This document shows, in pieces, positions 35,506-43,815 of a stretch of 64,000 nt of DNA; position 1 is the first letter of the stretch; each line of letters begins with the position of its first letter. A program made the translations under genes and the position numbers. The DNA lies in contig NZ_JBNPXI010000010.1 in assembly GCF_050433385.1 (NCBI RefSeq), positions 74,719-138,718 on the forward strand, in the 5' to 3' direction. Under the pieces are notes generated by a model that searched no databases, was not told the DNA's origin, and worked only from the letters and a program-made list of their open reading frames with translations. The stretch is from Brassicibacter mesophilus (GTDB lineage Bacteria; Bacillota; Clostridia; Tissierellales; Proteiniboraceae).

Positions 35506-36862
35506 TGTGTTAGTTGCTGAAATTGGAAGCACTACTACTGTTATTAACGCATTTAATGGGATTAATGACTCTTGCCCTATTTTTGTAGGGCAAGGGCAAG
35601 CTCCTACAACAGTTTTAGAGGGAGATGTAAATATTGGTCTAAAAGCAGCAATAAACGATTTAGAGAAAAATCTTAATGTCAAAGATATAGATTATGATGA
35701 TCTTTTGTCGACTAGTAGTGCTGCAGGAGGATTAAGGATGACAGTTCACGGACTTGTATACGATATGACTGTAAGAGCTGCTAAGGAAGCAGCGTTAGGC
35801 GCAGGTGCTAATCTCCATATGATAACATCAGGCAAGTTGAGAAGAACAGATATTAATAAAATAAAAGAAATAAAACCCAACATTATATTAATAGCAGGCG
35901 GTGTTGATTATGGAGAGAGAGATACAGCAATTTATAATGCAGAACTAATAGCCGCTCTTAACATGGAGATTCCTGTAATATATGCTGGAAATGTAGAGAA
36001 TCAAGATGAAATTAAAGAGATATTTAGGGATACAAGGACTAAGTTATATGTTGTTGAAAATGTATATCCCAAAATAGATCAATTGAATATTGAGCCAACT
36101 AGAAGAGTAATACAAGAAGTCTTTGAGGAACATATTATACACGCTCCAGGGATGACTAAAGTAAGAGATATGGTAAATGGTTCAATTATTCCTACACCGG
36201 GTGCTGTAATGCTTGCTGCAGAGCTCTTAAAGGAAGCCATTGGGGATCTTATGGTTATAGATGTTGGTGGAGCCACTACAGATGTACATTCAGTTACTGA
36301 AGGCAGTGAAGAAGTCAGCAGAATGCTGGTGAGTCCCGAGCCTATAGCAAAAAGAACTGTTGAAGGTGATCTTGGGGTATATGTTAATATGGAAAATGTA
36401 GTTGAAAGGATTGGTGCTGAAGAGCTAGCTAGGAAACTGAATATATCAATAGAGCATCTGAGTGAGCTAATGGAAAATCATAAACCAATACCTACTACAC
36501 CTGTTGAGACGTCTTTTGTTGAAGAACTTTCTCTAGAAGCTGTTATTACAGCTGTAAAAAGACATGCTGGGCACTTTAGACATTTATATGGACCTAGTGG
36601 CAAGAAAACTATAGCAGAAGGTAAAGACTTAACAAATGTAAAATACATTATTGGGACTGGTGGTGCATTAACTAGGCTTCCAAATAGAATTGAAATTATG
36701 ACACAAATAGCACAGAGTAATAAAGGAAATGAATTATTGCCAACAAAAGATACCAATATTTTAGTTGACAATAATTATATTATGGCATCTTTAGGAGTGT
36801 TATCTACAAAATATCCTGAAGCGGCACTTAAATTATTAAAGCAAAGCTTAAACATTGATTGA
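35495..36862 (+). CDS. GlmL/MutL-like protein, probable reactivase for ornithine aminomutase
   Basis: ASKHA-fold ATPase-like protein: phosphate-1 loop near the N terminus (VAEIGSTTT), phosphate-2 (VIDVGGATTDVHSV) in the middle, and a C-terminal IGTGGALTRLP segment. GlmL/MutL proteins accompany B12 carbon-skeleton mutases and aminomutases and are thought to re-activate the enzyme by exchanging damaged cobalamin. Overlap with oraE places it in the same operon. 455 residues. Confidence 0.88.
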   Translation: MKINVLVAEIGSTTTVINAFNGINDSCPIFVGQGQAPTTVLEGDVNIGLKAAINDLEKNLNVKDIDYDDLLSTSSAAGGLRMTVHGLVYDMTVRAAKEAALGAGANLHMITSGKLRRTDINKIKEIKPNIILIAGGVDYGERDTAIYNAELIAALNMEIPVIYAGNVENQDEIKEIFRDTRTKLYVVENVYPKIDQLNIEPTRRVIQEVFEEHIIHAPGMTKVRDMVNGSIIPTPGAVMLAAELLKEAIGDLMVIDVGGATTDVHSVTEGSEEVSRMLVSPEPIAKRTVEGDLGVYVNMENVVERIGAEELARKLNISIEHLSELMENHKPIPTTPVETSFVEELSLEAVITAVKRHAGHFRHLYGPSGKKTIAEGKDLTNVKYIIGTGGALTRLPNRIEIMTQIAQSNKGNELLPTKDTNILVDNNYIMASLGVLSTKYPEAALKLLKQSLNID

Positions 36863-36863
36863 T

Positions 36864-36885
36864 AGTCCAACAAAATTGTTGGACT
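36864..36885 (+). terminator. Hairpin after the ornithine operon
   Basis: AGTCCAACA (36864-36872) pairs with TGTTGGACT (36877-36885) around AAAT. There is no clear T-run, so it may be a processing or pausing hairpin rather than a full terminator. Confidence 0.5.
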
Positions 36886-36895
36886 AAATTTATAG

Positions 36896-37000
36896 CCCAT
36901 AGGGAAGTTCTAGTTTTCTTTAATGTAAGATTTCCACTAAATGGGTTTTAGAAAGACTTCCTTAAATAATATATTAATGCTTCTATAGAAGTCTTTTTAT
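36896..37000 (+). promoter_or_regulatory. Structured leader before orr with alternative hairpins
   Basis: GGAAGT (36903-36908) can pair with ACTTCC (36956-36961). The same ACTTC is part of AAAGACTTC (36952-36960), which pairs with GAAGTCTTT (36988-36996), followed by TTAT. CCCAT (36896-36900) and ATGGG (36941-36945) also pair. The two helices exclude one another, as in an attenuator. Confidence 0.35.
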
Positions 37001-37025
37001 AATAAAATCTACCGGAGGTGTAATA

Positions 37026-38090
37026 ATGATGTATCCAAGAGTAGAGATCTCACTTGATAAAATAAAACATAATACAAAGCGTTTAGTTGAGCTATGTGGT
37101 AAGAATGAAATTGAAATTGCTGGAGTTACAAAGGTTTTCTGTGCAATTCCTGAAGTTGCTAAGATATTAGCAGATAATGGAGTCAAGATGCTAGCTGACT
37201 CAAGAATTGAGAACCTTAAGGAGATAAGTCATATAAAAGTGCCTAAGCTTCTTCTTAGACTTCCAATGATTAGTCAAGCAGATGAAGTAGTAGAGTATGC
37301 GGATATTTCACTTAATTCAGAGCTAGAAACTATTAGAGTATTATCTGAAAAAGCTATATCTAAAGAAAAAATCCATAAGATAATTTTAATGGTGGATTTA
37401 GGCGATTTGAGAGAAGGGATCATAGAAGAGGCTCATATATATAATATAATTGAAGAAATGTTAAAATTAAAAAATATAGAGCTTATTGGGATTGGTACTA
37501 ATTTGACTTGTTATGGCGGAATAATACCAAAGCAAGATAATCTTAGTAAACTAGTAGAGTTAAAAAATAATATTGAAAACAAATTTAATGTTATATTAAC
37601 TATAGTATCTGGTGGAAACTCAAGTAGTTTATATTTGCTTGAGCAGGGTGGTATTCCAAATGGTATAAACCACCTCCGATTAGGGGAAGCTATAGTATTA
37701 GGACGCGAAACAGCTTATGGAGATAGAATAAAGGACACGTATGATAATTGCTTTAAGCTAATTGCTGAGATAATTGAAATAAAAGATAAGCCTTCTGTAC
37801 CTATAGGAGAAATAGGTATGGATGCTTTTGGAAATAAACCAACTTTTGAAGACAGAGGGATTAGAAGAAGAGCTATCTGTGCTGTAGGAAAGCAGGATGT
37901 TAGTATTAATGATATAACTCCTGATGATGAAAAAATAGCAATACTAGGAGGTAGTAGTGATCATTTGATACTTGATATTACAGATTGTTTTTATAGGTAT
38001 AAGATAGGAGATAAAGTTTCCTTTAAGCTTAACTACGGTGGCATATTGAGTACGACTACATCTAAATATGTGCACAAAAAGATTTTATAA
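37026..38090 (+). CDS. orr: Ornithine racemase (alanine-racemase fold)
   Basis: PLP-dependent racemase of the alanine-racemase N-domain family, interconverting L- and D-ornithine to feed the D-specific aminomutase. The PLP lysine is Lys36 in GVTKVFCA; other typical segments are LRLPMISQADEVV, GGNSSSLYLL and HLRLGEAIVLGRE. In ornithine fermenters this gene accompanies ord-ort-ora. ATG 37026 behind CGGAGGTG (ATG 37029 is also possible). It is set apart from oraE/glmL-like by 164 bases of structured leader. Confidence 0.92.
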   Translation: MMYPRVEISLDKIKHNTKRLVELCGKNEIEIAGVTKVFCAIPEVAKILADNGVKMLADSRIENLKEISHIKVPKLLLRLPMISQADEVVEYADISLNSELETIRVLSEKAISKEKIHKIILMVDLGDLREGIIEEAHIYNIIEEMLKLKNIELIGIGTNLTCYGGIIPKQDNLSKLVELKNNIENKFNVILTIVSGGNSSSLYLLEQGGIPNGINHLRLGEAIVLGRETAYGDRIKDTYDNCFKLIAEIIEIKDKPSVPIGEIGMDAFGNKPTFEDRGIRRRAICAVGKQDVSINDITPDDEKIAILGGSSDHLILDITDCFYRYKIGDKVSFKLNYGGILSTTTSKYVHKKIL

Positions 38091-38121
38091 ACTGTATATG
38101 ACTATTTTCTCTTTTAATTCA

Positions 38122-38149
38122 TATGATATTGTAATATAATAATATCATA
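38122..38149. promoter_or_regulatory. Operator-like inverted repeat over a -10 box
   Basis: TATGATATT (38122-38130) and AATATCATA (38141-38149) are perfect 9-bp arms; the 10-base centre contains TATAAT (38135-38140). A dyad on the -10 box upstream of the DUF4870 gene suggests a repressor site. Confidence 0.45.
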
Positions 38150-38167
38150 ATTGGAGGGGGGAAATAT

Positions 38168-38497
38168 ATGTTAACTACTGAACAAAAACTCTTATGTGCT
38201 CTAGCGCATTTAGGAACATTTGTGGGCATACCAATTTTAGCTCCATTGATTGTTTTATTGGCATCAAGTGACCATTTTGTAAAACAACAAGCAAAAGAGG
38301 CATTAGGCTTTCAGATTTTTCTAATAATAGCATTGGTAATTTCAGGAATACTGACAATTGTTTTAATAGGCATTCCATTATTGATAGTAGTTGGAGCAAT
38401 TGGGGTTATATTACCGATTGTTGCGATTGTTAAGGTAGTGGATGGCACAGACTATTCATATCCTATTTCAGGTTCATTTATAAGAAATCATTTTTAA
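38168..38497 (+). CDS. DUF4870 (Tic20-like) membrane protein
   Basis: 109 residues; an N-terminal TEQKLLCALAHLGTFVG segment, then LIVLLASSDHFVKQQAKEALGFQI and two long hydrophobic segments (about 45-65 and 70-90). This is the DUF4870 layout; function unknown. A strong GGAGGGGG site precedes ATG 38168. Single-gene unit with an operator-like dyad before it and a terminator hairpin after. Confidence 0.8.
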   Translation: MLTTEQKLLCALAHLGTFVGIPILAPLIVLLASSDHFVKQQAKEALGFQIFLIIALVISGILTIVLIGIPLLIVVGAIGVILPIVAIVKVVDGTDYSYPISGSFIRNHF

Positions 38498-38510
38498 TTA
38501 TCAAAAAAGG

Positions 38511-38558
38511 CCCTTTTTTCATATATTAGTTATAAGAACATATGAAAGGGGTTTTTTT
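38511..38558 (+). terminator. Terminator that also covers the next gene's ribosome-binding site
   Basis: CCCTTT plus TCATAT (38511-38524, two unpaired T inside) pairs with ATATGAAAGGG (38540-38550), then GTTTTTTT. The AAAGGGG of the right arm is the only Shine-Dalgarno for the ATG at 38559. Confidence 0.65.
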
Positions 38559-39512
38559 ATGATTTTAGTGACTGGAGCGGCAGGTTTTATTGGAAGTAAC
38601 TTGTGCCAACTTTTGCTAAACAAAGGTTATAATGTGTTAGGTGTAGACTCGTTTTACAACAACTACCCTAAGTGGATAAAAAACTATCACTTAAGGTATT
38701 GTTTTGGTAACCCTAATTTCATTTTTCTAGAAAACAACATACTTGAACCAAACATAGGCAAGCTCATAGAAGGCTTGAACATTGAGTGTATAGTTCATCT
38801 GGCTGACATACCAGGGGTTACTACATGCACAGAAGTGAATTTTGATGAATATATCAGCTATAATATTACAGCAACTCAAAGACTACTAGAAGCAATAAAG
38901 AATAAAGGAATTAGGAAGCTTATATACGCATCTTCATCAACTGTTTATGGCAACATTGAAGAAGTGCCAATGGCAGAGATACATAATCTTAAGCCTATTT
39001 CGCTATATGGAGTTACGAAACTGACTGGAGAAACACTATGTCATTACTACGGAAGCACATATGGAATTGATGTTGATACATTTAGATTTTTCACAGTATA
39101 TGGTCCACATCAAAGACCAGATATGGCGTTTCACAGGTTTATAAAAAATATACTGATGGATGAAGAGATAAATGTATATGGGGATGGCTCTCAAAAAAGA
39201 GATTTCATTTATGTAAATGATATTTGTAACATAATATCAAAAGTTATTGATTATGATATTAAAGACGAAGTGATGAATGTTGGAGGAGGGCTATCATTAA
39301 GCGTTAACGAATCAATAACTATAATAGAAAATATTTTGAAGAAAAAGGCGAAAATTAACTATATTGGGCCAATAATTGAAGAACAAACTGCGACACACGC
39401 ATGTGTAGAAAAGCTAGAGAAAATAGTTTCATTAGATGATAAAACTGATATCTATGATGGATTGAAAGAACAAGTAAATTATATTAAATGTTTATATGGG
39501 TTGCTAAGCTGA
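38559..39512 (+). CDS. NAD-dependent epimerase/dehydratase
   Basis: Extended short-chain dehydrogenase: the NAD-binding GAAGFIGSN (residues 7-15), catalytic Ser/Thr in SSST at 125-128 and Tyr150-x-x-x-Lys154 (YGVTK). FRFFTVYGPHQRPDMAF and GDGSQKRDFIYVNDI are like UDP-glucose/glucuronate 4-epimerases, so the substrate is probably a UDP-sugar; exact specificity is not visible. 317 residues. No other sugar genes lie beside it. Confidence 0.85.
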   Translation: MILVTGAAGFIGSNLCQLLLNKGYNVLGVDSFYNNYPKWIKNYHLRYCFGNPNFIFLENNILEPNIGKLIEGLNIECIVHLADIPGVTTCTEVNFDEYISYNITATQRLLEAIKNKGIRKLIYASSSTVYGNIEEVPMAEIHNLKPISLYGVTKLTGETLCHYYGSTYGIDVDTFRFFTVYGPHQRPDMAFHRFIKNILMDEEINVYGDGSQKRDFIYVNDICNIISKVIDYDIKDEVMNVGGGLSLSVNESITIIENILKKKAKINYIGPIIEEQTATHACVEKLEKIVSLDDKTDIYDGLKEQVNYIKCLYGLLS

Positions 39513-39528
39513 AGAAATATTATATAAT
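39501..39528 (+). promoter_or_regulatory. Candidate promoter of ltaE
   Basis: TTGCTA (39501-39506) and TATAAT (39523-39528), 16-base spacer; it overlaps the end of the epimerase gene. Confidence 0.45.
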
Positions 39529-39560
39529 ATTTTTAGATATATAAACGGGGAGATGAACGT

Positions 39561-40595
39561 ATGAAAATAGTTGACTTTAGAAGTGACACTTTGACAAAAC
39601 CGACTGAAGAGATGAGAAAAGCAATGTACCAGGCTGAGGTTGGTGATGATGTTTATAGAGAAGACCCTACGGTGAAAGAACTTGAAAGATTAGCAGCATC
39701 AAAGTTAGGGAAAGAGGATGCTTTACTTGTTCCTTCTGGAACAATGGGAAATCAGCTAGCTCTAATGACACATACTCAAAGAGGTCAGGAAGTAATTTTA
39801 GAGGATTGGGCTCATATATTTAGATATGAGGCAGGAGGCTTAGCATTTCTTTCAGGGCTTCAGGCAAGAACAATTGCTGGAACAAGGGGTATAATGAATG
39901 TAAATGATATAAAAGCTGCAATAATAAAAGATGATGATTTACACCATGCTCAAACAGGACTGATTTGTATTGAAAATACACATAATATGGCTGGAGGAGT
40001 TGTAATTCCTTTAGATAAAATGAAAGATATATACAATACTGCAAAAGGATATAGTTTACCAGTTCATCTTGATGGAGCAAGGCTGTTTAATGCAGCTACG
40101 TATTTAAAATGCGATGCATCAGAGATTGCAAGATATACGGATAGCGTAATGTTCTGTTTATCAAAAGGACTTTGTGCTCCTGTCGGGTCCATTCTTGCAG
40201 GAAATACTGAATTTATTGATAAAGCAAGAAAATATAGAAAGATGCTTGGTGGAGGTATGAGGCAGGCAGGTATAATAGCTGCGGCTGGAATTATATCATT
40301 AAATGACATGGTAGATAGACTCGTAGAAGATCATGAAAATGCATATAAACTTGCTGAAGGTTTATCGAATATCAAAGGTATTAGCATTGATTTTGAAACA
40401 GTTCAAACGAATATTGTTATGGCAAATATAAGCGGAACAGGTTTAAAGTCAGACGAATTAGTAATGAAAATAAAAGAAAAAGGTATATTGGCATCTTCGA
40501 TAACTGATAATATAATAAGGTTTGTTACTCATAAATATGTTGAAAATATAGATATTGACTACTCATTAGATGTAATAAATGAAATATTGAAATAG
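39561..40595 (+). CDS. ltaE: Low-specificity L-threonine aldolase
   Basis: PLP fold-type I aldolase cleaving L-threonine/L-allo-threonine to glycine and acetaldehyde. FRSDTLTKPTEEMR and AEVGDDVYREDPTV are the family's N-terminal motifs; HLDGARLFNAA holds the PLP-binding Asp; the Schiff-base lysine is Lys202 in CLSKGLCAPVGS. 344 residues, normal. ATG 39561 behind GGGGAGATG. Fits an amino-acid-fermenting lifestyle. Confidence 0.94.
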   Translation: MKIVDFRSDTLTKPTEEMRKAMYQAEVGDDVYREDPTVKELERLAASKLGKEDALLVPSGTMGNQLALMTHTQRGQEVILEDWAHIFRYEAGGLAFLSGLQARTIAGTRGIMNVNDIKAAIIKDDDLHHAQTGLICIENTHNMAGGVVIPLDKMKDIYNTAKGYSLPVHLDGARLFNAATYLKCDASEIARYTDSVMFCLSKGLCAPVGSILAGNTEFIDKARKYRKMLGGGMRQAGIIAAAGIISLNDMVDRLVEDHENAYKLAEGLSNIKGISIDFETVQTNIVMANISGTGLKSDELVMKIKEKGILASSITDNIIRFVTHKYVENIDIDYSLDVINEILK

Positions 40596-40618
40596 AGGGA
40601 CTTTTGTCCCTCAATTTT
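40595..40618 (+). terminator. Terminator after ltaE
   Basis: GAGGGAC (40595-40601), TTTT loop, GTCCCTC (40606-40612), then AATTTTT. The stem begins at the last base of the stop codon. Confidence 0.8.
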
Positions 40619-40637
40619 TACATAAAGAGGTGAGAAT

Positions 40638-41969
40638 ATGGATTTGTTTAGTTTTAATGCTGAAAACAATTTAAAAAAATCTGCTCCTTTAGCTGATAGA
40701 CTAAGACCTATTTCATTAAGTGAATTTGTTGGACAAGAACATATAATCGGGAAGGATAAATTGCTTTATAGAGCAATTAAAGCTGATAAACTTAGCTCTA
40801 TACTTTTATATGGACCGCCTGGAACCGGTAAGACTACATTAGCAAAGATAATTGCAAACACGACTAAAATGTATTTTGAGCAATTGAATGCTGTTACTGC
40901 TGGTGTAAAGGATATAAGAGAAATTATTGATAAAGCAAAAAACAGCTTAGGAATGTATAACAAACGAACTATATTGTTTGTAGACGAAATACATAGATTT
41001 AACAAAGGTCAACAAGATGCGCTTCTTCCTTATGTTGAAAACGGAACAATAATACTAATTGGAGCGACAACTGAAAATCCTTATTTTGAGGTTAACAAGG
41101 CTTTAATATCTCGCTCCATGGTTTTCAAGCTTGAATCACTAAACAGTATACAGATAAGAAAGATAATTGATAGAGCAGTATCTGATCAAGAAAAAGGATT
41201 AGGAATGTTTGATGTAGATATTGATGAAGAAGCTATAGATCACTTAGTAAATATAAGCAACGGTGATGCAAGGATTGCATTAAATGGATTAGAAATAGGA
41301 GTGCTTACTACACCTCCTAATAATGAAGGAAAAATCAGAATAACATTAGATGTGGCTCAAGAATGTGTACAGCAAAGAGCTATAAAATATGAGAAGAATG
41401 GTGATGAACATTATGATACTATTTCTGCATTTATAAAGAGTATGAGAGGGTCAGATCCTGATGCAGCACTGTATTGGCTTGCAAAAATGATATATGCTGG
41501 AGAAGATCCAAAGTTTATAGCTAGAAGGATAATCATATGTGCTTCAGAAGATGTTGGAAATGCAGATCCGCAGGCACTTAATATAGCTACATCAGCCTTT
41601 GAAGCAGTTAATTTTATTGGGATGCCAGAAGGTAGAATTCCATTAGCACAAGCAGCAGTTTATGTGGCCTGTGCACCTAAAAGCAACGCAAGCTATAAGG
41701 GTATTGATAAAGCTTTACAGGATATAGAGAAAATACAGACTGGGCAGGTTCCAATACATTTGAAAGATGCAAGTTACAAAGGAGCATCGAAGTTTGGTCA
41801 TGGCAAGGGGTATCTATATCCGCATGATTATCAAAACAATTATATACATCAGCAGTATCTTCCAGAAGAACTCATTGGAGTTAAATATTATAATCCTACT
41901 AATAACGGATATGAAAAGGATATTAAAGAAAGAATAGAGCGACTAAAACATATAGATTCTGAGCAGTAG
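40638..41969 (+). CDS. rarA: Replication-associated recombination protein A
   Basis: AAA+ ATPase (MgsA/RarA, clamp-loader related) acting at stalled replication forks. N-terminal PLADRLRPISLSEFVGQEH, Walker A GPPGTGKTT, Walker B FVDEIHRFNKGQQDALL, sensor 1 GATTENPYF, and the C-terminal tetramerisation domain with GSDPDAALYWLAKMI and IPLAQAAVYVA. 443 residues, normal. Confidence 0.95.
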   Translation: MDLFSFNAENNLKKSAPLADRLRPISLSEFVGQEHIIGKDKLLYRAIKADKLSSILLYGPPGTGKTTLAKIIANTTKMYFEQLNAVTAGVKDIREIIDKAKNSLGMYNKRTILFVDEIHRFNKGQQDALLPYVENGTIILIGATTENPYFEVNKALISRSMVFKLESLNSIQIRKIIDRAVSDQEKGLGMFDVDIDEEAIDHLVNISNGDARIALNGLEIGVLTTPPNNEGKIRITLDVAQECVQQRAIKYEKNGDEHYDTISAFIKSMRGSDPDAALYWLAKMIYAGEDPKFIARRIIICASEDVGNADPQALNIATSAFEAVNFIGMPEGRIPLAQAAVYVACAPKSNASYKGIDKALQDIEKIQTGQVPIHLKDASYKGASKFGHGKGYLYPHDYQNNYIHQQYLPEELIGVKYYNPTNNGYEKDIKERIERLKHIDSEQ

Positions 41970-41998
41970 AACTGGGTAAATAATACATTAATATATTT

Positions 41999-42030
41999 CG
42001 ACAAAACTATTGACGTTTTGTCGTTTTTTT
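41999..42030 (+). terminator. Terminator after rarA
   Basis: CGACAAAAC (41999-42007) pairs with GTTTTGTCG (42015-42023), followed by seven T. Confidence 0.9.
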
Positions 42031-42074
42031 GTTATTTTTTTATAGTTGTGTAAATTTATATTAGGGGGTTATTT

Positions 42075-42689
42075 ATGAATAATAGTCAAACACAGAATGT
42101 AAAAATTACTAATGCAGATCCTTCAGCTATTGGCTTATTTGGACTTGCGATGGTTACTCTAGTAGCATCATCACAGAAACTAGGGTTAACTCAAGGATTA
42201 TCGATGGTGATACCTTGGGCTATATTCTTAGGTGCATTTGCACAATTATTTGCGTGTATTAACGATTCGAAGCGCAATAATGTTTTTGGGACTACTGCTT
42301 TTGGAGGATATGCTTTTTTTTGGTTTGGAGTAGGTACTTCTTGGTTAATTAAACTTGGATTTTTTGGAGAGTCTTTAGCATCTAATGCTGATATGAAACA
42401 GCTTGGCTTCGCATTCATTGGTTACTTAATATTTTCAATCTATATGACAATCGGTGCTATGGAAACTCATAAAGTTCTATTTGTAATATTCTTTTTGATA
42501 GATTTACTTTTTATAGGACTATCCCTTAGCTCGTTTGATATAATGTATGAATTTTCGCATAAACTTGCTGCCATTTCTGAATTATGTATTGCAATAGTAT
42601 CATTTTATGGCTCAGCAGCAGCTGTATTAAATTCACATTTTAATAAAGAGTTTTTGCCAGTTGGAAAACCATTTGGTATATTCAAATAA
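42075..42689 (+). CDS. Acetate uptake transporter (GPR1/FUN34/YaaH, SatP family)
   Basis: 204 residues with six hydrophobic segments. The N-terminal ADPSAIGLFGLAMVTL stands in place of the family NPAPLGL motif, and FGGYAFFWFGVGTSWL is characteristic. Homologues carry acetate/succinate with protons or as channels. Acetate is an expected end product of ornithine and threonine breakdown here. Single-gene unit between two terminators. Confidence 0.85.
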   Translation: MNNSQTQNVKITNADPSAIGLFGLAMVTLVASSQKLGLTQGLSMVIPWAIFLGAFAQLFACINDSKRNNVFGTTAFGGYAFFWFGVGTSWLIKLGFFGESLASNADMKQLGFAFIGYLIFSIYMTIGAMETHKVLFVIFFLIDLLFIGLSLSSFDIMYEFSHKLAAISELCIAIVSFYGSAAAVLNSHFNKEFLPVGKPFGIFK

Positions 42690-42702
42690 CATATATAATT
42701 TG

Positions 42703-42730
42703 GGAGGTGAGATTTCACTTCCTTTTTTAT
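42703..42730 (+). terminator. Terminator after the acetate transporter
   Basis: GGAGGTGA (42703-42710) pairs with TCACTTCC (42715-42722, one G-U), then a T-rich run. Confidence 0.75.
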
Positions 42731-42867
42731 TTATTCAAATTATTATATTTTTTGTAACCAAGTCATAAGAAAAGAATAATATAAATAATAGAACATAATA
42801 TTTGTAAATTTTAACTTGGCATTTATAATACAGAAAACAATTATTATAAAAATAAGGGGGTGAAAAT

Positions 42868-43692
42868 ATGATACGGCTTAGCGGTGAACAAGCAGATGGA
42901 ATCAAACTCGAATATGGAAAACCTAAGTATGTAGATTGTGTACCGAAAAAAAGTTATAGTCCTGAAGTTGTAAGCGGAATTGTTGACTGCTGCGTAAATA
43001 AACAAGTTGAAATAACAGGATTGACTTCTGGTGTAATAGCAAAAATATCTGTAGTACTTGCTCAATTTACAGTACAGCTCAATATACACTCTTCAGTTAA
43101 TCTTCCAGATTATATTAAAGAAGTAAAAGACATTAAGAAAAAAATAAAGGTTTCTCAATGTTGCTTACTACAAGATACAAATATGCTTTTTATAAAAGGA
43201 ACTATACGTAAAGAAATTGATTATTCGACAAAGTCAAATAAAGACAGTAGTATTGAATGTGGAGATGTTCAGCACTGTACAGTTGATATTCCTTTTAAAT
43301 GTACAACTCCAGTAATATTTAATGGTATTGAGCCAGAATCTGTTGTAGCAAGTAATGTTAAAGAGTTTGAATTTTTTAAGAAAAATAATTTAATAGCTAA
43401 AGATGTTAATGAAGAAGATGAGATGTATTGTGATGGATTTACTGAAGTAAGTAGAGTCAGTAATGAATACTATAATGAAGTACCGTATTGCGAATTAGTA
43501 AGTAGTAAGATGGTGGAGCATGATGAATGTATTAAGTCTAGCGATAAAAGCAACTTATTAGGAGATAAAAAGAAAGGAGAATATAAGATACTTGAAGAAA
43601 AGGGAGTTTTATATTTGACTTTAAAAATATTACAAAATCGGCAGGTAGCAATACCACCATCAATTATAATATGTGATCATGAAGATAAATAG
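42868..43692 (+). CDS. CsxC-like (DUF7852) spore-surface family protein, first copy
   Basis: 274 residues, cysteine-containing, no signal peptide or membrane segment. A core with VVLAQFTVQLNIHSSVNLP, EVKDIKKKIKVSQCCLLQDTNMLFIKG, IRKEIDYST and TVDIPFKCTTPVIFNG resembles the CsxC family, named after an exosporium protein of Clostridium sporogenes. I recognise the family from memory, so the name is tentative. About 45% identical by eye to the next gene; the pair is a tandem duplication. The upstream ~130 bases are AT-rich and show no clear sigma-A promoter, consistent with but not proof of a sporulation promoter. Confidence 0.65.
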   Translation: MIRLSGEQADGIKLEYGKPKYVDCVPKKSYSPEVVSGIVDCCVNKQVEITGLTSGVIAKISVVLAQFTVQLNIHSSVNLPDYIKEVKDIKKKIKVSQCCLLQDTNMLFIKGTIRKEIDYSTKSNKDSSIECGDVQHCTVDIPFKCTTPVIFNGIEPESVVASNVKEFEFFKKNNLIAKDVNEEDEMYCDGFTEVSRVSNEYYNEVPYCELVSSKMVEHDECIKSSDKSNLLGDKKKGEYKILEEKGVLYLTLKILQNRQVAIPPSIIICDHEDK

Positions 43693-43746
43693 AAAATACT
43701 TATAATATTTTTCAAAAAAGTTAGTAACTAAATTTGGACACCTGAA

Positions 43747-43801
43747 TACTATGTACTAGGATATAGGACTAGGTATCTAGTCAATATCCGAGTAAATAGT
43801 A
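43747..43801 (+). other. Long imperfect hairpin before the second CsxC-like gene
   Basis: Successive helices: TACTAT 43747-43752 with ATAGTA 43796-43801; TACT 43754-43757 with AGTA 43791-43794; GGATAT 43759-43764 with ATATCC 43784-43789; GACTAG 43767-43772 with CTAGTC 43777-43782; loop GTAT. No T-run follows and the AGGAGG site starts two bases later, so this is a 5' UTR structure, not a terminator. Confidence 0.65.
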
Positions 43802-43815
43802 CAGGAGGTAAATTT

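Noticed and set aside
42794..42802. CATAATATT as a sigma-K/E-type -10 for the first CsxC-like gene
   Set aside because: The region is so AT-rich that such matches are expected by chance, and no convincing -35 is found at the right distance.
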